Shown here one piece after another: positions 24,991 to 30,921 of a stretch of 47,441 nt of DNA. The DNA lies in NCBI GenBank assembly GCA_900078375.1, contig FLQS01000042.1:1-47441 (forward strand), given 5' to 3'. How positions within the stretch are numbered: position 1 is the first letter of the stretch; each line of letters begins with the position of its first letter. Both the position numbers and the translations under genes were made by a program. The notes beneath the pieces are model-generated. The model was not told the DNA's origin and did no database searches. It saw only the letters and a list, made by a program, of their open reading frames with translations. The DNA comes from an uncultured Mycobacterium sp. Lineage in GTDB: Bacteria; Actinomycetota; Actinomycetes; Mycobacteriales; Mycobacteriaceae.

Positions 24991-25065
24991 GCGACCTACT
25001 GCGCAAGCCTCACCGTGGCGGGCGAAGTTACGCCGCCCAACAGTGTTCTCAACCGGCATGAAAAC

Positions 25066-25110
25066 GGTAGCGGGAACAGGATTCGAACCAGCGACCTCTG
25101 GGTTATGAGC
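25066..25110 (-). pseudogene. Displaced 3' end of initiator tRNA-Met (island attachment site)
   Basis: On the minus strand it reads GCTCATAACCCAGAGGTCGC then TGGTTCGAATCC, the anticodon loop (CAT) to T-arm and acceptor of mycobacterial initiator tRNA-Met, about 40 of 44 positions by eye. The 5' half is absent and the T-stem has a mismatch, so it is not functional. Such 3' fragments arise when an element inserts into the tRNA and supplies a new 3' end. Chromosome lies to the left, the element to the right. Confidence 0.75.
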
Positions 25111-25223
25111 TGTCGTCTCAATAGTTTGCTAGGTCCGTTAAGTCTCATTTATGCAGGTAAATGGCTATTGACATTCCGTACCATTTCAGGGCATCTTGTC
25201 GATTTCGAGCTGTTTCGGAGGGT

Positions 25224-25247
25224 TTTGTTCCCAAATTTGTTCCCAAA
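25224..25247. repeat. Tandem 12-bp repeat, like integrase arm-type sites
   Basis: TTTGTTCCCAAA occurs twice head-to-tail with no gap (25224-25235, 25236-25247), about 115 bp from the tRNA-Met fragment. Direct repeats near an att core are typical of tyrosine-integrase arm sites. Confidence 0.55.
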
Positions 25248-25620
25248 TCGGAAGTCTTTGCGTTTGCGTGTTAGCTGGCGAGGGGCCGCGCGGCGGCGCG
25301 GCGCCGGCAAACACGCCTGAATCTTTGCTGCCAGATTGCGCTGCCCAAAAGCAGGCGCTCCCTCACCCGCACGAGCCTTGATAGCATGCTCCTATGTTGC
25401 GGCAACGGTTTTGGCGGTCGCCGATCGTCGTCGGAGTACTTGAGCCCCAGTAGATAGCGGTATCGCATTTCCCCATGTCACCTGCGGTAGCTGGCCTGTT
25501 GTGTCCGCGTATAACGTGCGACAGACGCGCAGGTCGTTAGTCATCGCGCATGCCGTGCGGTCCCCGACTCGTCCCCAAACCGGTCCCGGTACCGATAACT
25601 TGATCACAGAACCGCCGAGT

Positions 25621-25652
25621 CAGGAGGATAGACGCCCCCGGGCGTCCTCCTG
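25621..25652 (+). promoter_or_regulatory. Strong hairpin just before the 25664 gene
   Basis: CAGGAG (25621-25626), a GATA bulge, GACGCCC (25631-25637), CC loop, GGGCGTC (25640-25646) and CTCCTG (25647-25652) form a 13-bp stem with one bulge. It lies 11 nt before the GTG and buries an AGGAGG-like sequence. No T-run follows, so translational control or a terminator of an upstream transcript are both possible. Confidence 0.5.
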
Positions 25653-25663
25653 GCCATACGTTT

Positions 25664-26377
25664 GTGTCTCGGAAACCCTCACCGGAGGCGAATGGATTGG
25701 GGCGACACTCGACACCCGAAGAGGGAGAGTCCGCCTCTCCGCCTGAGCCGACGTCGCCTTCGCCAGGCGGTACTGCGTGGCTGGGGCGCCTGCTCGATTG
25801 GTTCACGGGTAGCCGCGGTGTGGCGACTCTCGGCGTAGGCACACTGATCGCCGCGTTACTGGGCCTAGTCAAGGACATTAATTTCGCGCGGTGGAGTAGC
25901 CCCCTCGCCTTCATCATCTGCGGCGTCGCCGGCGCGTTTTTCTGGCGAGGGAGACGACGGACGTTTACGGCCGCGGCAGTCCTAGGTGTACTCCTTTCGG
26001 GGGCGGCAACTGTCCGCGCCTACTCGGCGCCTGGGAACACAGAGTTCTATTACGACGGCAGCGCGATGACACAATTGCAGCCGGCGCCCGAGGGCGGCAT
26101 TCCGTTGACGACGGACCCTCGCGACGGCACCGTCACGCAGACAATCCTCCCCGAAGCGTCGGATGCAGGCTTCATGGAAATTTCGTGCTTCCAAGAGGGA
26201 AGATTAGCCGCTGGCGGTCAGTCCGTCCCGATCCATTGGGCTCGGATCGAGAGTGGGAAGTTCCAAACACTCTGGATCCCGCTCGCTTCCCTACGAGGAC
26301 TAGCACCCGGAAGCGCGCGCACCCTGCTCGACTGCTCAAACTGGCGATGGCTCCTTCAAAACTACGGAACGAAGTAA
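25664..26377 (+). CDS. Putative membrane protein of unknown function
   Basis: 237 aa from a GTG. A Pro/Ser-rich N-terminus precedes about three hydrophobic segments (GVATLGVGTLIAALLGLV; PLAFIICGVAGAFFW; TFTAAAVLGVLLSGAAT). The C-terminal 120 residues form an extracytoplasmic domain with two Cys (ISCFQEG, LLDCSNW). Family not recognised. It lies between the two tRNA fragments and is the only gene of that 1.4-kb segment. Confidence 0.6.
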   Translation: MSRKPSPEANGLGRHSTPEEGESASPPEPTSPSPGGTAWLGRLLDWFTGSRGVATLGVGTLIAALLGLVKDINFARWSSPLAFIICGVAGAFFWRGRRRTFTAAAVLGVLLSGAATVRAYSAPGNTEFYYDGSAMTQLQPAPEGGIPLTTDPRDGTVTQTILPEASDAGFMEISCFQEGRLAAGGQSVPIHWARIESGKFQTLWIPLASLRGLAPGSARTLLDCSNWRWLLQNYGTK

Positions 26378-26479
26378 TGCTTGCCCGCGGTCAAGGGACG
26401 TTACGGCCGGTGAAAGTATCAGCAACGTATCAATTCCCTGGCGTGTCGCCCGTGCCCACGGTGTGTTTCCACTGAAAGA

Positions 26480-26528
26480 TGGTGCGCCCGAATGGATTCA
26501 AACCCTCACCTTCTGATCCGTAGGCAGA
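26480..26528 (-). pseudogene. Displaced 3' end of tRNA-Arg(ACG), second attachment site
   Basis: On the minus strand it reads CTGCCTACGGATCAGAAGG, then GGGTTTGAATCCATTCGGG and GCGCACCA. It is the anticodon arm (ACG), T-arm, acceptor and CCA of tRNA-Arg, with no 5' half. Same orientation as the tRNA-Met fragment: chromosomal side on the left, element on the right. Confidence 0.75.
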
Positions 26529-27008
26529 GGCGAGCGGCCTGACCTGGCGTGATAGCGGAGACATCGATGTGTGGGTGACGGTGTTAGGGAACCGACAGAT
26601 CGAAGCTGAATCGGCGTGTCGCTTGAGAATGTGTCCAGGGCGTCACTCTGCACTACCGGGACCGACGCATGGTGCCATAGTGGCTGATGAGGCTGAAGGG
26701 ACGACTAGCGTCTGCCGCGGACGCTCCTCAGGAACCCGAGTAGCAACCAGCATCACGGCAGGACTCCCATGTCAGCAAAGACGCCGATCCGCACATAGCT
26801 TCTCACCGAGACATGTCATACACGCTGCCAGTTCGTGAAATCAGCCGGCCATCCAAAGAGTGCCGCAGCCCTGCAGAGGGCCCGGCAAAGGCGACCGTCC
26901 AACGCGAGACTTCATCCGGCAGCAAGAGCCCGCAGCTTCTTGCGCTTATCCCGATAACGAAGGTTTTCGGGACGGAGAAAGGCCAGGCTACTTGTCTAGT
27001 CCTATCAT
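26529..27008. other. Gene-poor start of the second island segment
   Basis: No convincing coding frame; the open frames are Arg/Ser-rich and without a start signal. I see no RNA or repeat beyond the tRNA-Arg fragment at its left edge. Confidence 0.5.
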
Positions 27009-27290
27009 TGATGATTGGAACGTCGTTGAGCTGAAAGATTGTATATATCAAGCACTTTGGCGAGCACCGGGTTGAATTCCGGGGCTTGTACGATCTCGGC
27101 GCTGTCCACGTGGATGTTGGTTTCCACGTCGTTGCGTAGCCAGACGTCCAGCAGTCCCAGTCGCTGCCATGCCTAGAGCCGTAGCGCAATCCGATCGCAG
27201 CGTGTCCCTCGGTGAGGCGGGCACGGGCCAACCGTTCGGCGAGGTGGGTGGTGAGGAACCGGTCTTTCGCACGAATCGATTCGGCCGTTC
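27009..27290 (-). pseudogene. Frameshifted gene remnant, unidentified
   Basis: Two minus-strand frames join into one protein: KDRFLTTHLAERLARARLTE...GLRYGS in one frame, then AWQRLGLLDVWLRNDVETNI...VLAKVLDIYNLSA in the next. The break lies near 27170, where a stop and frame change occur. The 5' end lacks a start codon and an in-frame stop lies just upstream. The residue pattern is clearly coding, but I cannot name the family. Confidence 0.5.
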
Positions 27291-27415
27291 TAGCGACACG
27301 GGTTCAATCAGATGAATCGTTGGCTCTGAGGAGTCGATGGCTGTAGTACGACGGCCTGCAAGTCTTTACGTTGCGTATCAGGTCAGGTCAGCGGGTCCAT
27401 TGGAGGCGCTTGAGC

Positions 27416-27973
27416 TCAACGACCGCTCCGAGCGGTCTGCTTGTTGACGCCGGTCGTGTTGTACCTGAATCTCGCCATGTCAGTGGTGACTCCGTATTGG
27501 GTCGCGATGTCGTCGATATCCGCGCCGCGTCGAGCTGCCGAGAGGAGCAGGGGACGGGGTAGCAACAGAGTCCCCCCGAAGCTCGTTGCTTCCTCTTCTT
27601 GATCAGGTGTGCAGGTTCGAAACGCTATGCCGTTTAGCTGCCTGAGTTCAGACAGCTGGTGCTTGAGGAGCACGTGCGATAGCTCATGAGCTAGATCACT
27701 GTTCTGGCGTCCTTCATCTCTCAAGGGGCTCAACACGATCACTTTGCGCTGCCCGATCTCAAAAGTAGCTGCCGAGAACGCGTATCTCTGGAGCCGTTCC
27801 AGTTCCTCGAGCCGCTCTCGTCCAACTAGGTCTGCTGCATCGACCACGGCGATCTTGAGCTGTGCCGCCAACTTCCGCGGGTCGAGACGATCATTGTTGG
27901 CCAGGCCCAGATCGGCTCGAATACGTGCAGCTTCTCGCTCGGCATGAGCTTTGAACCCGCGGCGCAGAGTCAC
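27416..27973 (-). CDS. ImmA/IrrE family metallopeptidase
   Basis: 185 aa with the zinc-peptidase motif HELSH (residues 96-100), followed by the Glu-rich EEEATSFGGTLLLP segment holding the third ligand. ImmA/IrrE enzymes cleave Xre-type repressors and so switch on mobile-element genes. It starts at a GTG overlapping the stop of the upstream Xre gene (GTGA), so the two are a unit. Together they are divergent from the ubiquitin-like operon (start 28711), so they are the obvious regulator candidates for it. Confidence 0.88.
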   Translation of the reverse strand: MTLRRGFKAHAEREAARIRADLGLANNDRLDPRKLAAQLKIAVVDAADLVGRERLEELERLQRYAFSAATFEIGQRKVIVLSPLRDEGRQNSDLAHELSHVLLKHQLSELRQLNGIAFRTCTPDQEEEATSFGGTLLLPRPLLLSAARRGADIDDIATQYGVTTDMARFRYNTTGVNKQTARSGR

Positions 27974-28425
27974 AGCTCACCCGCATCGATCCGCTCGGCC
28001 AATCTGTCGTGCATCTCAGTCAGTAGCGTGTTCAATCGCTCGGGAACTCCAGGGCGCAGAACGGACGCGGCTCGGAGATGGCAAGCGACAACCGGTTGTG
28101 CTACTTCAGTTTTCGCTAACACGGCGTACATGTCGCGCAATACACCAGTGATCTGTTTGGCAGCTTCCGGCTCAAGTCTGGGATCACTACGTAAATGGGT
28201 AATTGCTTCCTCTAGAGGTCCACGCTCCCTAGAAACGACCGGCGCGAAGAACTGACTCGGAGCAACACCGAGCCACGCGCACAGCAGCATGAACGATGTG
28301 AGATCAGGGTGCGCACCCGCCTCGACTCGCGAGAAGGTACTGAAGCTGACGCCAGCATCCGAAGCGGCTTGACGTAACGAGAGCTTTCCTCGCCGAGCAC
28401 GCAACATCGCGCTAAGACCCGACAT
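27970..28425 (-). CDS. Xre-family HTH regulator
   Basis: 151 aa from the ATG at 28425. HTH_3 at residues 1-60: MSGLSAMLRARRGKLSLRQAA, then GVSFSTFSRVEAGAHPDLTSF. The C-terminal part is helical (RLNTLLTEMHDRLAERIDAG). It overlaps the ImmA/IrrE gene, the classic pair in which the peptidase inactivates the repressor. A 285-bp intergenic region separates it from the divergent ubiquitin-like operon and probably holds its operator. The frame extends to 28581, but that part is unlike a protein. Confidence 0.82.
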   Translation of the reverse strand: MSGLSAMLRARRGKLSLRQAASDAGVSFSTFSRVEAGAHPDLTSFMLLCAWLGVAPSQFFAPVVSRERGPLEEAITHLRSDPRLEPEAAKQITGVLRDMYAVLAKTEVAQPVVACHLRAASVLRPGVPERLNTLLTEMHDRLAERIDAGEL

Positions 28426-28710
28426 GTCGAGGCGTTCTACCTCACCGGATTGTTCATTGGTCGCGGGGAAATGGCTGGTGGAGATCTCAGAATGATTGAT
28501 GTTCACGCGAATACCGGCGGCGGGCTGTTCCTGGCATCCGACCATCTTAGGCGTGTCTTCGGCGCACAAGAGATGCAACACGTGGAATCAGTCAAGCTAT
28601 TAAATCGTTGCTTTGCTTCTTTGGTGATACAGTAGGTTGGTCTGAGAAGCCCTCTGGCTGTCGCTGATCGAGCTTGATGGCGACATAACTGCACTCGCAA
28701 GGAGACGTCT

Positions 28711-29358
28711 ATGACAGCGCAGACCCCCGACACCGTGTCGGCGTCGGCCTCTCACCACCACTTTTACATTGACCTTGAGGGCGACGAACGACCCTGGCCG
28801 CACGGCACGATCACCACCGCGCAAGTCCGAGAGCTTGCCGGGTGGCCCGATGATCAACAGATCGTCCTGGTGGACCAATACACCAACGAAGAAAGTCCGC
28901 TGGCCGAAGACACCGTCGTCGAGTTGGTGCCCGGCAAGAGCTTTGGTCGCAAGTTCCTGTTCAAGCGGGGCTTACTGGACCGCACGGAGGCCGAGCTGAT
29001 GTTGATACGCAAGCAGTGGCCCGACTTGACTTACGAGCCGGTGGGGCAGTGGGTGCTCATCACCGACTACTCACTACCGCAGCCTTGGTCGCGACGCACT
29101 GTGTCGATCGCGTTTCAAATTCCTGCCGGCCCCGCTGGAAATCCGCCGTACGGGTTTTATCTCGACGGACCCATTACCTGCGCAGCCCAGCCGCCCACCA
29201 ATTTCAGCTCACCAGCACCTGGGGTGCCGTTTCCTGGCAACTGGGGGCTGTTCTCCTGGGCGCCGGACGGCTGGCCGTGGGCAGAAGAACCCGCCGACGG
29301 GGCGAACATGCGCTCGTTTGCGCAGTCATTCGCCCAGCGGTTCGCGGAGGGGGCGTGA
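28711..29358 (+). CDS. Multi-ubiquitin domain protein fused to an E2-like domain
   Basis: 215 aa; SD AAGGAG 6 nt before the ATG. Residues 16-80 are a single Multi_ubiq beta-grasp domain: HHFYIDLEGDERPWPHGTIT, VRELAGWPDDQQIVLVD, VVELVPGKSFG. From about 87 a prokaryotic E2-like (Prok-E2_E type) domain follows: EAELMLIRKQWPDLTYEP, TVSIAFQIPAGP, FYLDGPI, GNWGLFSWAPDGWPW. The only Cys in the protein is Cys157 in GPITCAAQ and is the single candidate for a thioester residue. A ubiquitin-like modifier fused to its E2 is the unusual point. First gene of the E2/JAB/E1 operon. Confidence 0.85.
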   Translation: MTAQTPDTVSASASHHHFYIDLEGDERPWPHGTITTAQVRELAGWPDDQQIVLVDQYTNEESPLAEDTVVELVPGKSFGRKFLFKRGLLDRTEAELMLIRKQWPDLTYEPVGQWVLITDYSLPQPWSRRTVSIAFQIPAGPAGNPPYGFYLDGPITCAAQPPTNFSSPAPGVPFPGNWGLFSWAPDGWPWAEEPADGANMRSFAQSFAQRFAEGA

Positions 29359-29359
29359 C

Positions 29360-29890
29360 ATGTACTCCGTAAGGATTGGAGCTGACCTCGCCGAGCCCTT
29401 GCACGAGTATCTCGCCGCTCCGATAGAACGCATGGCCTTCCTGCTCAGCCAGGTCAGCAGCGAACCAGACGACAACAACACCACCTCATGGACGGCACGC
29501 GACATCCTGTACCTGTCCGACGAAGCCGATTACGCCTATCAAGACGACGAAGGCATGGAACTGGCTGACCACGTCCGTCCCAAAATCCTGCAGGCCGCCA
29601 CGAAGGCCGGAGCAGCGCTGATCGAAGTCCATTCGCACGGCAGTACCGCCTGGCCCGCCGCATTCAGCCGCACTGATCTTGTAGGGCTCCGCGAGGTCGC
29701 TCCCCAAATGCTGTGGCGGCTACCGCGGCGTCCCTACACAGCGATCGTGCTCCACGATCAGGACGTCGACGCACTGGTCTGGACAGCGCGAAACACCCCA
29801 CCAATCGTGCCCGACACCATCGGGCTTGGTGATCGACGACTACGTCCCACCGGTCGCAGTGCAGAACGCCTGTCGCGTGAAGCAATATGA
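29360..29890 (+). CDS. JAB/JAMM metallopeptidase (Mov34-type)
   Basis: 176 aa. The JAMM zinc centre is present: Glu23 (IERMAFLL), His91 and His93 (VHSHG), Ser103 and Asp106 (FSRTD), i.e. H-x-H-x9-S-x2-D. In this system the enzyme would release or process a ubiquitin-like domain, as deubiquitinases do. It begins 1 nt after the stop of the UBL-E2 gene and overlaps the E1 by 4 nt (ATGA), so it is co-translated with both. Confidence 0.88.
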   Translation: MYSVRIGADLAEPLHEYLAAPIERMAFLLSQVSSEPDDNNTTSWTARDILYLSDEADYAYQDDEGMELADHVRPKILQAATKAGAALIEVHSHGSTAWPAAFSRTDLVGLREVAPQMLWRLPRRPYTAIVLHDQDVDALVWTARNTPPIVPDTIGLGDRRLRPTGRSAERLSREAI

Positions 29891-30729
29891 GCAACACCAG
29901 GTACGCCCGCCAAATCGCACTCTTCGGTCAGGCCGGACACGACCGACTCGCCGATAGCCGAATGGTTTTACTCGGTGTGGGTGGTCTCGGGATGCACGTG
30001 GTCCAACAACTCGCCTACCTCGGCATCCGTCACTGGACCCTGGCCGACAGCGACACGGCCGACGACTCCAACCTCAACCGGCTTGTCGGGGCGTTCCCTC
30101 ATGACGTCGGCACACCCAAGGTGCACCTCGCGGCACGCCTCATAGAGAGCATCCAACCCGGTGCGAATGTCACACCTCTTGAGTTCGACCTACCCCATCA
30201 TGCGATCACTGCCGCGATAGACGCCGCAGACCTAGTCATCGGAGCCTTCGATAAAGAGCTGCCCCGGCTGGCGGCTGTCGATCTGTGCTCTCAAGCCGGC
30301 AGAGCCTATGTCGACCTCGCCACCGAAGTCATCTCCACGGCCGCCGACGATCTCGTCTTCGGAGGGCGTGTCGTCATATCCCACGACGGAACCGGTTGCC
30401 TCGACTGTCTGAACCTGATCGATCAACGTGAACTCGCCCGCGAACAGATGACACCGGACCTACGACAGCTCCACGACCGCCAATACGGCATCAGCCGCAA
30501 TGAACTGGGCGGATCGGGTCCGTCCGTCGTCACCGTCAACGGGGTCGTTGCCTCCCTTGCCACGACCGAAGTGATGTGCTTGCTCACTGGACTACGACCG
30601 TCGCAACGTCAACTCACCTACCGCGGTGACCTCGGCACAGTCCGTCGCGATTCAACCCGCGGCCGAGAAAACTGTCCCTTTTGTGAACGCTGGCGCAAGG
30701 TCGCCGACGCCGCGGCAGACTCACGTTAG
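29887..30729 (+). CDS. ThiF-family E1-like enzyme
   Basis: 280 aa. Rossmann GVGGLG (30-35), the adenylation set LADSD (53-57), SNLNR (61-65) and Lys78, and two Cys pairs, CLDC (171-174) and CPFC (263-266), forming a structural zinc site. It would adenylate the C-terminus of a ubiquitin-like modifier and pass it to the E2 domain encoded upstream. The crossover-loop position that holds the catalytic Cys in MoeB/ThiF reads YGISRNELGGSGPS here, with no Cys, so thioester formation is doubtful. Last gene of the operon. Confidence 0.88.
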   Translation: MSNTRYARQIALFGQAGHDRLADSRMVLLGVGGLGMHVVQQLAYLGIRHWTLADSDTADDSNLNRLVGAFPHDVGTPKVHLAARLIESIQPGANVTPLEFDLPHHAITAAIDAADLVIGAFDKELPRLAAVDLCSQAGRAYVDLATEVISTAADDLVFGGRVVISHDGTGCLDCLNLIDQRELAREQMTPDLRQLHDRQYGISRNELGGSGPSVVTVNGVVASLATTEVMCLLTGLRPSQRQLTYRGDLGTVRRDSTRGRENCPFCERWRKVADAAADSR

Positions 30730-30828
30730 CCAAACCGTCGTACCCCACCACACCTCGATGGCAGCAAAGAAAGTTCTCACACTTCGCCGGTTGTGAGGCG
30801 CCGTTCGGCTGTCGTCGCCAACATTTCA

Positions 30829-30865
30829 GAGCGGCGGACGGGAGCGTAGCGGACGGGCGCCGCTC
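30829..30865. terminator. Inverted repeat between the E1 and relaxase stops
   Basis: GAGCGGCG (30829-30836) pairs exactly with CGCCGCTC (30858-30865), 21-nt loop. It sits between two convergent genes, a typical place for a shared terminator; no T-tract. Confidence 0.35.
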
Positions 30866-30921
30866 AGACGATCTGTTGCGCGGGCGCCCGCGAGCAGGGT
30901 TTACGCCCGGAAATGCGGGCT

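Larger units (their letters stand above)
25111..25663. other. Island left-end region, no clear gene
   Basis: AT-rich stretch without a convincing gene; the short frames (e.g. around 25015-25320) translate the tRNA-fragment antisense. It contains the tandem 12-bp repeat (25224-25247) and a strong hairpin (25621-25652). Confidence 0.6.

Noticed and set aside
25015..25320. 101-aa plus-strand frame
   Set aside because: Contains the translated antisense of a tRNA fragment (GNRIRTSDLWV), a known false-gene pattern.
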